In this document: piece after piece, positions 33,923 through 42,693 of the stretch | Layout: each line of letters opens with the position of its first letter | How positions within the stretch are numbered: the first letter of the stretch is position 1 | Source: Rhizobium grahamii CCGE 502 | Lineage (GTDB): Bacteria; Pseudomonadota; Alphaproteobacteria; Rhizobiales; Rhizobiaceae | Length of the DNA: 64,000 nucleotides | Reading direction: 5' to 3' | NCBI RefSeq assembly: GCF_000298315.2 | Contig: NZ_AEYE02000035.1 | Location: 62,001-126,000 of the forward strand | Notes under the pieces: generated by a model | Told to the model about the DNA's origin: nothing | The model's input: only the letters and a program-made list of their open reading frames with translations | Databases searched by the model: none | Position numbers and translations under genes: made by a program

Positions 33923-36637
33923 TTACGATAACAGTTCCTTGAACATACCGTTTTGCTCGGAAAGCTCCGGAAAGTTGCCGGCCTCGGCCAGCGTTCCCCG
34001 GTCGAACAGCAGGATACGATCGAAGATCTCGGCAAGTTTCGCGTTCGACAGGACCCAGATAATGGCTGGCTTTTCGCCTTCCTTGTGCAGGCCCTCCACG
34101 ATGTTTTTGGTGATGGCGTCTTGCACGCGCTGATCAAGCGCTGACAATGGCCGGTTGAAGATCAGGTAATCCGAGCGTTTCAGCAGCGCACGGGCAAGGT
34201 TCAGCTTCTGGCGCTGCACCATGGTGAGCCTCTTCCCCCCGGAGCCGACGTCGAATTCGAGACCAATCGATAGGACGTCGTTGAAAAGGCCAAGCGATTC
34301 GAACAGATCTCCCATGACCGACCTGATGCTGTCGGAGGCATCCGCCTGCTGGTAGGCGATGCGCCCGAACAGGACATTGTCCATCAGGCTGGCGGACGAG
34401 ATGAAACCCTGCGGATCGTAGCGTTCGATCACGGCGGCAAGATCATCCGGAATGTTCTCGTGGAATTGCTTGCGAGCACTGACAATCTTGTCCATCAACT
34501 CCTCGGTCAAAAGACCGAAACGATGGCGCGGCTCGATATAGGCGAAGCTCAGCCGGATGATTGCAGAGCGTTCCTCGGGCGTTGCGTCGTCGAACCGCCG
34601 GCTTTGCAGCTTCTGCAGCAGCGCCTGATAAGTCGGAATGTCATCAGCCGTCATGAAGGTGAGCTGCTGGAAGAACGGGTGGTCAGGCGGCAGATCGTGG
34701 AAGAGTTCGACAGCGTTCTCGGCAATCTCAAGGCCCATTGCCCAGAGGTCGTTGCTCAGTCCAGTCTCGCGGAACAGCGTCTGGAAATAGGGATGCGCCG
34801 CCAGGCGCCGGTTGTTCATCAGCGGCCGCTTCATCGATCCGAACAAAAGGTTTTCGCCAACGGTCGCCTGGGGGTTGTAGGCATCGAAATCAAAAGGCAC
34901 GATGATGTTGCCGTGTTCGGTCTCCTGCATGCGCTGGCGCAGCGTCTCCCTGAGATCAACGATGTGATCGGCAAGCGCCACATGAACCTTGGTGTCGACG
35001 TTCGAGCGCAAGGCAAGGTCAAGAATGTCCTGCGAAAGGAGGACAGCGTCGAGCACCGGGCGGATCGCGGTCAAAATGTCGTCCGGGCCCGTCGCACCGG
35101 CGGCCTGGTAATCCACCCAGTCGCTGTTGATATCCATCGTCGGGTTGCCAGCCTTGATGGCCTCCTCGGCGTGCCATTTCGCCTCTAGCGCCGCCTTGTC
35201 GTCATAGTCAGGCTGCCGGAGCGGAGCGTGCTTCAGGGCGTAGAGGAGGTTGTCGAGCAAGGTTCCATGAAAGAAGTATGTGTCGGCCGATGCGTAGGAC
35301 ATCCGTCTGCCAGTAACGGCCTCCGGCAGGTCGAGGAGATCCTTGCCGCCAATCGTCACGCGCCCGGAATCGGGCCAAACCAGTCGACCAAGTGCTTCCG
35401 CGAAGGCCTCCGCCCCACTGGAGTTCGGGCCGACCACGGCAACCGTCTCGTTCGGCTTGATCTCGACCGAAACGTGATCGACCAATCGCGCGCCGCTATC
35501 GTCACTGACGGACAGGTTGGTCACGACAAGCGGCGCGGTCAAGGCACCGATTGGCTCCGACGACATGTCCTGAATCCCCGCCTCTATCAGCGGTTCGACA
35601 TTGAACTGCTCATAGACCTGCTGGTACTTGACCTGCACGTCCTGGCGCATCTGGTCCCAGTCGATCAGTTCCTTGAGCGGCCCGGGCAGGTCCTTGTAGG
35701 CGCTGATGACAGCGACGAGCTGGCCGATGTCGAGCCGGCCCTGCAGGGCGAGATAGCCGCCGATTGCGTAAAACAGGAAGGGCGTCACCTGGGCAAGGAA
35801 GTTGTTCAGGAACTTGACCAGGAACTTCCACTGATAGAGGTCATAGCGGATCGAGAAGATCAGGCCGAGCCGGGTCGCGATATCGGCGCGCTCGAAGTTC
35901 GACGTGTCGTTACCATGGATCGTTCCGATGCCATCGACGATCTCGCCGACACGACCCGACAGTTCACGCGCCGTCAACTGGCGCTGGCGACCGAGCTCGA
36001 GCAGCCGCTTTCTCATGCGCGGGATGACCACCGCCTGGACGCCGACGATTGCAGCGGCGATCATGCCCAGCCAGAAGTTCTGAACGATGATGAAGGCCAG
36101 TGCCGTCAGCGCCTGACCGCCGAGGAGGGCAGGCGAAACGAAGGCGTCACCGGTGAAGCCGCCCATCGGCTCGACCTCGTCCTTGATCATCGTCGCGATC
36201 TCGGCCGACTTGACGCGCTTGAAATGCGATGGCGGAAAACGCAACACCCGGTCGATCAGCTCGAAACGGATGCGCCGCAGCATTCGCTCGCCAAGCCGGC
36301 CCTTGTAGGTGTTGATGTAGAATTTGAAGAGGCCGTTCAGCACGACAAGCGCCAAAAAGACGAGGCTCAGCCCCATCAGCATCTGCAACCGATCAAGCTG
36401 AATGCCCTTGAAGAATTCCACCTCGCCGACGATGGGCAAGGTATACGCGATTCGCATGAAGGTCTGCGTCGCGCCCTGACCTTCGAAGCCCGAACCCTGG
36501 ATCGGCCCATTGACGATCTGCTTCGGCAGATCGAAGGACAGGAAATACGGGATCATGGAAACTGCAACGACCCCGAGGATCCAGAGCTGCTGCAGCCGCG
36601 TGTTCGACCAGATGTAACGCGCGAGGCTTTTTTCCAT
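33923..36637 (-). CDS. ABC-exporter-like protein with degenerate ATPase domain and large insertion
   Basis: 904 residues, against about 580-650 for ordinary half-exporters. Residues 1-330 form the ABC membrane domain (hydrophobic segments near 19-35, 86-104, 170-205 and 280-298). The ATPase domain begins about 365 but is degenerate: Walker A reads GPNSSGAEA (403-411), lacking the lysine; signature is LTMVQRQ (804-810); Walker B is LIFNRPLSALD with N828-R829 instead of DE; the H-loop has WVLSNAK. About 340 extra residues separate Q-loop and signature and contain two more Q-loop-like echoes (TVGENLLFGS at 592-601, SLMDNVLFGR at 750-759, after TLLDNLLYAL at 459-468). The frame is intact, so it is no ordinary pseudogene. 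ATP hydrolysis looks impossible; a regulatory or structural role with the adjacent cNMP-binding protein and glycosyltransferases is inferred. Confidence 0.85.
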   Translation of the reverse strand: MEKSLARYIWSNTRLQQLWILGVVAVSMIPYFLSFDLPKQIVNGPIQGSGFEGQGATQTFMRIAYTLPIVGEVEFFKGIQLDRLQMLMGLSLVFLALVVLNGLFKFYINTYKGRLGERMLRRIRFELIDRVLRFPPSHFKRVKSAEIATMIKDEVEPMGGFTGDAFVSPALLGGQALTALAFIIVQNFWLGMIAAAIVGVQAVVIPRMRKRLLELGRQRQLTARELSGRVGEIVDGIGTIHGNDTSNFERADIATRLGLIFSIRYDLYQWKFLVKFLNNFLAQVTPFLFYAIGGYLALQGRLDIGQLVAVISAYKDLPGPLKELIDWDQMRQDVQVKYQQVYEQFNVEPLIEAGIQDMSSEPIGALTAPLVVTNLSVSDDSGARLVDHVSVEIKPNETVAVVGPNSSGAEAFAEALGRLVWPDSGRVTIGGKDLLDLPEAVTGRRMSYASADTYFFHGTLLDNLLYALKHAPLRQPDYDDKAALEAKWHAEEAIKAGNPTMDINSDWVDYQAAGATGPDDILTAIRPVLDAVLLSQDILDLALRSNVDTKVHVALADHIVDLRETLRQRMQETEHGNIIVPFDFDAYNPQATVGENLLFGSMKRPLMNNRRLAAHPYFQTLFRETGLSNDLWAMGLEIAENAVELFHDLPPDHPFFQQLTFMTADDIPTYQALLQKLQSRRFDDATPEERSAIIRLSFAYIEPRHRFGLLTEELMDKIVSARKQFHENIPDDLAAVIERYDPQGFISSASLMDNVLFGRIAYQQADASDSIRSVMGDLFESLGLFNDVLSIGLEFDVGSGGKRLTMVQRQKLNLARALLKRSDYLIFNRPLSALDQRVQDAITKNIVEGLHKEGEKPAIIWVLSNAKLAEIFDRILLFDRGTLAEAGNFPELSEQNGMFKELLS

Positions 36638-36832
36638 TGCTAACCGTCAGTTGCCTGGGAAATCTGGGGGGCAGTGGACCTGCGGCAGAACGATGAGGAA
36701 TGCCATGAAGGGACCATGCAACCGGACCGCCGGATCTCAAAATGAAAACAAGGCAAGTCGGCTTCCCGTCGTCATGCCGATTCTCGCCGGGACGTTGTTT
36801 ATATCACATGACTTTCGAAAAGTGCGAGGGTT

Positions 36833-37966
36833 TCAACCAGTCAGTAAACGAATGATCGCCGCTGTTTTTTCTGCCCCGGCAAGGTCGAGCGGCACTGCGG
36901 CGCTGCGCGGCGCCGATAATGCTGCCTCGACGGCTTCGGCGACGATCCCAGGGGTCAGCCCCGCCTCCGGCAGGATATCGGCAAGTCCAAGAACCTTCAG
37001 CCGCTCGGCGCGCAACGTCTGCTCCGTCTCTCCGCCGGCTACAAACGGACTGAGGATTGCCCGGCAGTCAGTCTGCAGGAGATCACCGACCGTATTGTAG
37101 CCCGCCTGCGATATCGAGACGCGCGCGCCTCGCAACAGGGATGGGAAGTCCTTGCGAAAGCGCGTCAGCGTGACATTGTCCGAAGCCGCCGCGACAAGGG
37201 CCGCCAAATCACCCTCAGGAAGATTGGGCCCGCTGATCAATAGCCACCGCAGCATCTCCGGCAGTCTCGCCGCCGCGCCGTTTGCCGCTCGAAGCAGATC
37301 GATACCGACCGCACCGCCTCCCGCTGACGCTATCACGTCGAAGATCTCGACCGGCTCGGCGGCTGGCGGGGCAGTCACCATGCCGGTGTAGTGGATTTTC
37401 GAAGCGATGTCGGCTGTCAGGGGAAATGTCTCTTCCAGCCTCACGAAGCCAGGGTCGCCGTGCACCAGCACAGCATCGAAATGATCCCGGACCAGGGCTG
37501 CAGTCTCCTCGTTGCGTCCAGGCTTGCGGTTTTCCTGTAGGATATCGCGCACCGAACTCAACAGCTTCGGCCTTGGATGCGATTGCTCGATCGCTTCGAC
37601 AAGCGGCAGCAGCTCGAAGCGCATCTGACGCCTGCCGAAGGGAAATGCCTCGACGACGACGATATCGGGCTTCGCTTGATGATAAGCCGACAGCAGCATG
37701 TCCCGACGCCTGGCAAGGAAGGCCTCGTCCGCGACGACACCCTTTTCATCCGCAAGTCCGCTAAAGCCCGCATTGCTCGCAACGACCGGCGGCAGGGCGA
37801 CCGTGGTAACGCCCTCTCCAGGAAAGCCCGGGACCGGTAGGCCGCCGGTGACCACGATGACCTCGAAGCCATCGCGAACGAGGGCGGACGCAATGCGGCT
37901 TGCCCGGGCAATATGCCCGATACCAAGCAGATGCTGGACGTAGAAGAAGACACGTTGCATTTTCAT
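36833..37966 (-). CDS. Glycosyltransferase, GT28/MurG-like fold
   Basis: 377 residues. Starts RVFFYVQHLLGIGHIARASRIASAL, the glycine-rich N-terminal loop of GT-B enzymes of the MurG/MGT type (FGLGHLRR in its paralogue). The C-terminal nucleotide-sugar site is SQAGYNTVGDLLQTDCRAILSPF, then GGETEQTLRAERL. Start chosen: ATG at 37966, overlapping the preceding glycosyltransferase stop by four bases (ATGA); ATG 37960 is an alternative. It is the third of three glycosyltransferase genes in a row. Donor and acceptor sugars are unknown. It is related to the product of 39221-40429. Confidence 0.85.
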   Translation of the reverse strand: MKMQRVFFYVQHLLGIGHIARASRIASALVRDGFEVIVVTGGLPVPGFPGEGVTTVALPPVVASNAGFSGLADEKGVVADEAFLARRRDMLLSAYHQAKPDIVVVEAFPFGRRQMRFELLPLVEAIEQSHPRPKLLSSVRDILQENRKPGRNEETAALVRDHFDAVLVHGDPGFVRLEETFPLTADIASKIHYTGMVTAPPAAEPVEIFDVIASAGGGAVGIDLLRAANGAAARLPEMLRWLLISGPNLPEGDLAALVAAASDNVTLTRFRKDFPSLLRGARVSISQAGYNTVGDLLQTDCRAILSPFVAGGETEQTLRAERLKVLGLADILPEAGLTPGIVAEAVEAALSAPRSAAVPLDLAGAEKTAAIIRLLTG

Positions 37967-39207
37967 GAGGCTGTCCGCCATTCCTCTTCGAATAGCTGGC
38001 CAAGCTGCTCGATGCTTGCCTCGTGGTCGAAATGCTCGCGCACGCGCCGCTCTGCGGCATCGCCGAGCTGCATGCGCCTTGCGGGATCACCAATCAGCGC
38101 CGCAAGCGCCGCTGCAAATGCCGCAGGATCCTCAGGTGGCACGACCATGCCGTTCACGCCATCGACCAGAAGCTCCGGAATACCTGAAACCGATGTCGAT
38201 ACACAGGGCAGGCGCTGGCTGGACGCCTCGACCAGCACGTTCGGCAACCCGTCGCGGTCGCCATCTGAGGCGATGCGGCACGCAAGGGCGAAGATATCCG
38301 CCCGGCGGTAGTGTTCAAGCACCTCATCCTGGGCAAGCGCCCCCTTCCAGATCACGCGGTCAGCAACACCGAGTTCTCTTGCAAGGGCCTGCAATCGTGG
38401 AAGCTTGTCTCCGCCACCAATATGCTCGAAGCGCCAGTTCAGATGAGAAGGCAGGAGCGCAAGCGCTTTCAGGAGCGTTTCGTAGCCCTTCTTCTCCACC
38501 GCCCGCCCGACGCTGAGAAGAAGCACGGGATTGGCAGGATCGCGGCCATCACGCCCCGATCGCCCGCCATCGAAATGGCCAAAGCGCGCGAGGTCCAGGC
38601 CATGATAGCTTAAGTGGACCGCATTCTTGCGCGGCGTCAGCGTGCGCATGTGATCGTAGCCGCTCCGCGTGCAGGTCACGGTCCAGCGGGCACTTCCGAG
38701 TTTTTCGTGCAGGTCCCAGTCGGGGGAGGTCCAAATGTCCTTGGCATGGGCCGAGCAGGTCCAGGGAACGCCGGTCAGGATGCTGGCATATTCGGTGACC
38801 GAAGCCGGAGTGTGGATGAAATGCGCATGCAGCCACGCACCGTTTTCAGGCCATTCGCGGCCGAGGACGAACGCCTGGCCGAGCCGCCTGAAGCGATTGC
38901 GCGAGACATCGCGCCACAGGTCCTTCAGGAAGCGCTTCCACAGCGCCTTGATGCCCGGCTTGCTGAAGCTCGCAAGAAAGCCTTTGAGGACGCGCAACGG
39001 TTCCTCGTGCAGATACTCCGGCAGGTAGATGACGCGGGCCTTGATCTCGTCATGGACCGGATGACGCTTCTTGTCCGTGGGGCGACGCATGGAGATCAGC
39101 GTCAGGTCAAAGCCGGCCTTCTCCAGGCCAAGCAGTTCCTGTGCGATGAAGGTTTCAGAAAGGCGCGGATAGCCTTTCAGCACGACGAGAATCTTGCGAC
39201 GTTGCAT
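37963..39207 (-). CDS. Glycosyltransferase family 4 (GT-B retaining type)
   Basis: 414 residues. N-terminal ILVVLKGYPRLSETFIAQELLGLEKAG is a classic exopolysaccharide/colanic-acid-type GT4 start; HAHFIHTPASVTEYASILTG is the acceptor-binding region; VLLLSVGRAVEKKGYETLLKAL starts the donor domain, and the E-x7-E type motif is DGLPNVLVEASSQRLPCV with GIPELLVDGVNGMVVP. Start chosen: ATG at 39207, 13 bases after the preceding stop; an open frame to 39423 is rejected. It likely adds one sugar in a polysaccharide or glycolipid made by this locus. Confidence 0.92.
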   Translation of the reverse strand: MQRRKILVVLKGYPRLSETFIAQELLGLEKAGFDLTLISMRRPTDKKRHPVHDEIKARVIYLPEYLHEEPLRVLKGFLASFSKPGIKALWKRFLKDLWRDVSRNRFRRLGQAFVLGREWPENGAWLHAHFIHTPASVTEYASILTGVPWTCSAHAKDIWTSPDWDLHEKLGSARWTVTCTRSGYDHMRTLTPRKNAVHLSYHGLDLARFGHFDGGRSGRDGRDPANPVLLLSVGRAVEKKGYETLLKALALLPSHLNWRFEHIGGGDKLPRLQALARELGVADRVIWKGALAQDEVLEHYRRADIFALACRIASDGDRDGLPNVLVEASSQRLPCVSTSVSGIPELLVDGVNGMVVPPEDPAAFAAALAALIGDPARRMQLGDAAERRVREHFDHEASIEQLGQLFEEEWRTAS

Positions 39208-39220
39208 CAGGATCCTGGAC

Positions 39221-40429
39221 TTACTCGGCCCCAACGACCGACAGGTGGCGGCCGCGGCCGTCCAGCCAGCGACCGACGGTCTCGGAGATATGGTCAAGGC
39301 CCTGGAGCTGCAGGGTCCCTGCGCTTTCTGAAGGCGGTGCGCGATGAGGAAGGCGCTTGAGCGCTTCGGACATGACCGCCGGATCCGCGGATTGGTCCGG
39401 CAAAAGCATGTCGATGAGACCAAGCTCGCTTGCCCTGAGAGCGCGCAGGAGCTGCTCCTCCCGAGGCTTCACGCGCGGCACGATCAGCGCCGGCTTGTCA
39501 AAGGACAGGATCTCGCAATAGGTGTTGTAGCCACCCATGGCGACGACGCCCGTGGCGCCGGCGATCAGCTCCTCCATGTGATTGTCGAACTCGATCACCT
39601 CGATATAGGGAATGCGCGATCCCTTGGCGACCAGCTTCGAACGCTCGACCGCGGGCATGTAGGGCCCGAGGACGACGAGCGCCTTCTGCTGAAGGTTTGC
39701 ATCCTGTTCGTACGCGTTCATCACGTCGTGAACCAGATCCGATCCGTCACCGCCCCCGCCCGTTGTGACCAGGATGTAGTTGTCCGAGCGCGCATTGATG
39801 GACGTCTTGCTGGACGAGACACTCCGCTGCAGGAATCCGACGAAATCCATTTTCCGGCGCACGCTTGGCGGCACATCAAGGCCGATCAGCGGGTCATAGA
39901 AATCTGGCGGGCCATAGACCCAGACAGCATCATAGTACTGGTCGATCTTCTGCATGATGCCGTTGCGCTTCCATTCTGCATCGAGCAGGTGCGGGGCATC
40001 CATGATCTCGCGCAGGCCCAGCACCAGGACCGTGCCACGTGCCTTGAGATAGGTAAGCGTTTCCTCGACCTCGCCCTTCAGGCCCATCGGCTCCTTGTCG
40101 ACGATGAAGATGTCGGGCTGGAATGTTTCCGCGGTATGCCGGATGCTCGATTCGCGCATCTTCAGCGTTTCGTGCAGGTCGATGTGACTTGCCATCGACG
40201 TATACTCGCCGTTGCGAAGCTTGATGACGCTCGGGATCTTCACGAAGTCAACGCGCGCACGGTAATCGAACGCACCGGCAATCGTCGCCCCGGAAATAAT
40301 GAGAATGTTGAGACCGCGATAGTCCTCGACCAGAGCATGCGCGATGGCGCGGCACCGACGCAGGTGGCCGAGCCCGAACGTGTCGTGGCTGTACATGAGG
40401 ATGCGGGCATCTTCCAGGCGCCGTGCCAT
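39221..40429 (-). CDS. Glycosyltransferase, GT28/MurG-like fold
   Basis: 402 residues. N-terminal ILMYSHDTFGLGHLRRCRAIAHAL is the MurG-type glycine loop; the C-terminal UDP-sugar site is VAMGGYNTYCEILSFDKPALIVPR, followed by EEQLLRALRASELGL. A glycine-rich VTTGGGGDGSDL mid-loop starts the second Rossmann domain. Start chosen: ATG at 40429 with GGAG seven bases upstream. It is 89 bases downstream of the peptide-importer permease gene and first of three glycosyltransferase genes. A C-terminal extension (SVVGAE) and the GT28-like fold resemble proteins annotated in rhizobia for surface polysaccharides; the linkage is unknown. Confidence 0.85.
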   Translation of the reverse strand: MARRLEDARILMYSHDTFGLGHLRRCRAIAHALVEDYRGLNILIISGATIAGAFDYRARVDFVKIPSVIKLRNGEYTSMASHIDLHETLKMRESSIRHTAETFQPDIFIVDKEPMGLKGEVEETLTYLKARGTVLVLGLREIMDAPHLLDAEWKRNGIMQKIDQYYDAVWVYGPPDFYDPLIGLDVPPSVRRKMDFVGFLQRSVSSSKTSINARSDNYILVTTGGGGDGSDLVHDVMNAYEQDANLQQKALVVLGPYMPAVERSKLVAKGSRIPYIEVIEFDNHMEELIAGATGVVAMGGYNTYCEILSFDKPALIVPRVKPREEQLLRALRASELGLIDMLLPDQSADPAVMSEALKRLPHRAPPSESAGTLQLQGLDHISETVGRWLDGRGRHLSVVGAE

Positions 40430-40518
40430 GGGCACTCCTTCTGCGCTTGATGTCATACTAGCACCGTCGGTTTCCGCTGGCCGTCAGAAGACAGAGCGGT
40501 GCTCCGCCGGGTTGGCCG

Positions 40519-41691
40519 CTATTTGTAGGGATCTGCCGCATCGCGCAAGCCGTCTCCCAGAAAGTTGAACGCCAAAATCACCAGAACCACCGGTATAATC
40601 GGAAAAAGCAACCATGGGTAGAACGCAATGACGCTTACGCTCTTGGCCTCGGTCAACAAAATACCCCAGCTTGTGATGGGTGGCCGAAGACCAAGTCCAA
40701 GGAAACTCAACGCCGTCTCGCCGAGGATCATGCCCGGGATCGAAATCGTCGCCGAAGCGATCAGGTGCGACATGAAGCCGGGAACCAGGTGCCTGCCGAT
40801 AACGCGGGGCGTGCTGGCTCCCATCAGCTGGGCTGCCTGGACATAGTCTTCCTCGCGCAGCGCCAGAAGCTTCGAGCGGACGGCGCGCGCCAGCCCCGTC
40901 CAGTCGATGATTCCGAGAATGACGGTTATCCCGAAATAAATGACGATCGGGCTCCAGGTCACCGGCATGATCGCCGCAAGCGCCATCCAGAGCGGCAGGC
41001 TGGGCAACGACTGCAGCACCTCTATCAGGCGCTGGACGATCAGGTCGAAGATGCCGCCCCAATAGCCGGCAAGTCCACCGATGATGATCCCAAGGCAGAA
41101 GCTGATTGAAATGCCGATCAGGCCGATCGTCAACGAAATCCGCGCACCGTATAAGATACGGGAGAGTACGTCGCGACCAAGGCGATCAGTACCGAGCAGG
41201 AACATCTGGCCCCCGTCCGCCGGGCAGACCAGATGCCGGTCCATGCTCACCAGTCCCCAGAACTTGTAGGGGTCACCGCGGCAGAAGAAACGGATTGGCT
41301 GCACATCGCCAGGCTTGTCCGTATAAATGCGATGGAGAGTATCGAGGTCGAGGGACATGGTGCGGCCATAGACGAACGGGCCAACGAACCTGCCATTGTC
41401 GAAGAAATGGACGCGTTGTGGCGGCGCATGGATGAAGTCGACATTCTTGGTATGCAGGCCGTAGGGCGCAACGAATTCGACGATGATGATCATCAGATAC
41501 ACGGCAAGCAGGAAGATACCCGAGGCCAGCGCCAGTCGATGCTGCTTGAACTTCCACCACATCAGGTGCCTTTGCGAGGCAAGATGGATGCGCGACTGCG
41601 CAGCCGTCATTCCTTCGGTCGCGATGGGATCGAAGGGCGCCGTGGAGACGTAATGTGGCAAGGGTGCGCCGGGCGGTGGCAAGGGCGACAT
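40519..41691 (-). CDS. Peptide ABC transporter permease (OppC/YejE type)
   Basis: 390 residues. The first helix (LALASGIFLLAVYLMIIIVEF, about 52-72) is followed by an unusually long periplasmic segment of about 110 residues, then GTDRLGRDVLSRILYGARIS and the remaining helices with the EAA loop of oligopeptide permeases (EEDYVQAAQLMGASTPRVIG). The long insert is the YejE/microcin-C-permease type rather than OppC proper. It abuts the upstream oppB-like gene with no spacing. Substrate: peptides or peptide-like molecules, unproven. Confidence 0.9.
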   Translation of the reverse strand: MSPLPPPGAPLPHYVSTAPFDPIATEGMTAAQSRIHLASQRHLMWWKFKQHRLALASGIFLLAVYLMIIIVEFVAPYGLHTKNVDFIHAPPQRVHFFDNGRFVGPFVYGRTMSLDLDTLHRIYTDKPGDVQPIRFFCRGDPYKFWGLVSMDRHLVCPADGGQMFLLGTDRLGRDVLSRILYGARISLTIGLIGISISFCLGIIIGGLAGYWGGIFDLIVQRLIEVLQSLPSLPLWMALAAIMPVTWSPIVIYFGITVILGIIDWTGLARAVRSKLLALREEDYVQAAQLMGASTPRVIGRHLVPGFMSHLIASATISIPGMILGETALSFLGLGLRPPITSWGILLTEAKSVSVIAFYPWLLFPIIPVVLVILAFNFLGDGLRDAADPYK

Positions 41692-42690
41692 CTATTTGGT
41701 GCTCCTGCCTTGCAGGCGAATACGCGGGTCGAGGAAGCCTAGCGCGATGTCGGAGACGAGAACCCCGATCACGTTGAGGAAGGCGAGGAACATCAGGAAA
41801 GAGCCTGCAAGATACATGTCCTGGCTCTGCAGCGCTTTGATGAGCATCGGACCGGTCGTCTCTAGAGACAGAACGATCGCGACGATCTCCGCGCCAGAGA
41901 TGATCGATGGCAGGATCGACCCGATGTCAGCGACGAAGAAGTTGAGCGCCATGCGCAGTGGATATTTCACCAGCGCCCGCAAGGGGTGAAGCCCCTTGGC
42001 ACGGGCGGTGACGACATACTGCTTCTGCATCTCGTCAAGCAGGTTGGCCCTGAGGCGCCGGATCATGCCGGCTGTCCCTGCCGTGCCGACGATGATCACG
42101 GGAATCCACAGATGCGACAGGATTGATCGCGCCTTTTCCCAGCTCATCGGCTCGTTCAGGAACTTCTGGTCCATCAGGTGCCCGATCGATACGCCAAACC
42201 AAATGTTGGCGAAGTACATAAGGATCAGCGCCAGCATGAAGTTCGGGATGGCGATGCCGAGAAGGCCAAGAAAAGTCAGGCCGTAGTCACCCCAGCTGTA
42301 CTGGTGGGTTGCCGAATAGATGCCGATCGGGAAGGCGATCAGCCAGGTGAGCAGGATTGTCGAAAAAGACACCAGCATCGTCAGCCAGAGGCGATCCCCA
42401 ACCACCTCCGAGACGGGCAGCTGATATTCAAACGAATAGCCGAAGTCACCGTGCAGCATGCCGCCGACCCAGTAGAAATAGCGCAGGATCTCGGGCTTGT
42501 CGAAGCCATACTGCTTCCGTAGCTCTTCGATTTCCTGAAGGTTGGCACTTTCCCCCTGCGCCCGCAATTCGGCAATCTGGCTTTCGAAGAAGTCGCCTGG
42601 CGGCAGCTCGATGATGGTAAAGACGAGTGCCGAAATGATGAACAGCGTCGGCACCATGGCGGCAATGCGCCAGAGGATGTATTTCAGCAT
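41692..42690 (-). CDS. Peptide ABC transporter permease (OppB/YejB type)
   Basis: 332 residues, six membrane helices, starting MLKYILWRIAAMVPTLFIIS. Conserved OppB features include the periplasmic region before GDFGYSFEY and the cytoplasmic loop TARAKGLHPLRALVKYPLRMAL. It starts three bases after the substrate-binding protein stop. The extended periplasmic loop with EIEELRKQYGFD is of the YejB subtype. Confidence 0.92.
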   Translation of the reverse strand: MLKYILWRIAAMVPTLFIISALVFTIIELPPGDFFESQIAELRAQGESANLQEIEELRKQYGFDKPEILRYFYWVGGMLHGDFGYSFEYQLPVSEVVGDRLWLTMLVSFSTILLTWLIAFPIGIYSATHQYSWGDYGLTFLGLLGIAIPNFMLALILMYFANIWFGVSIGHLMDQKFLNEPMSWEKARSILSHLWIPVIIVGTAGTAGMIRRLRANLLDEMQKQYVVTARAKGLHPLRALVKYPLRMALNFFVADIGSILPSIISGAEIVAIVLSLETTGPMLIKALQSQDMYLAGSFLMFLAFLNVIGVLVSDIALGFLDPRIRLQGRSTK

Positions 42691-42693
42691 TCC

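Noticed and set aside
35228-36643. Long plus-strand open frame of 471 codons
   Set aside because: It lies wholly opposite the 904-residue ABC-like gene, is rich in Arg, Asp, His and Gln as antisense frames of G+C-rich genes are, and has no domain or ribosome site.
36833-40429. Reading the two GT28-like genes as MurG itself
   Set aside because: murG belongs to the division/cell-wall cluster; these proteins share only the fold and the C-terminal sugar-nucleotide motif, and the context is surface glycan and transport genes.
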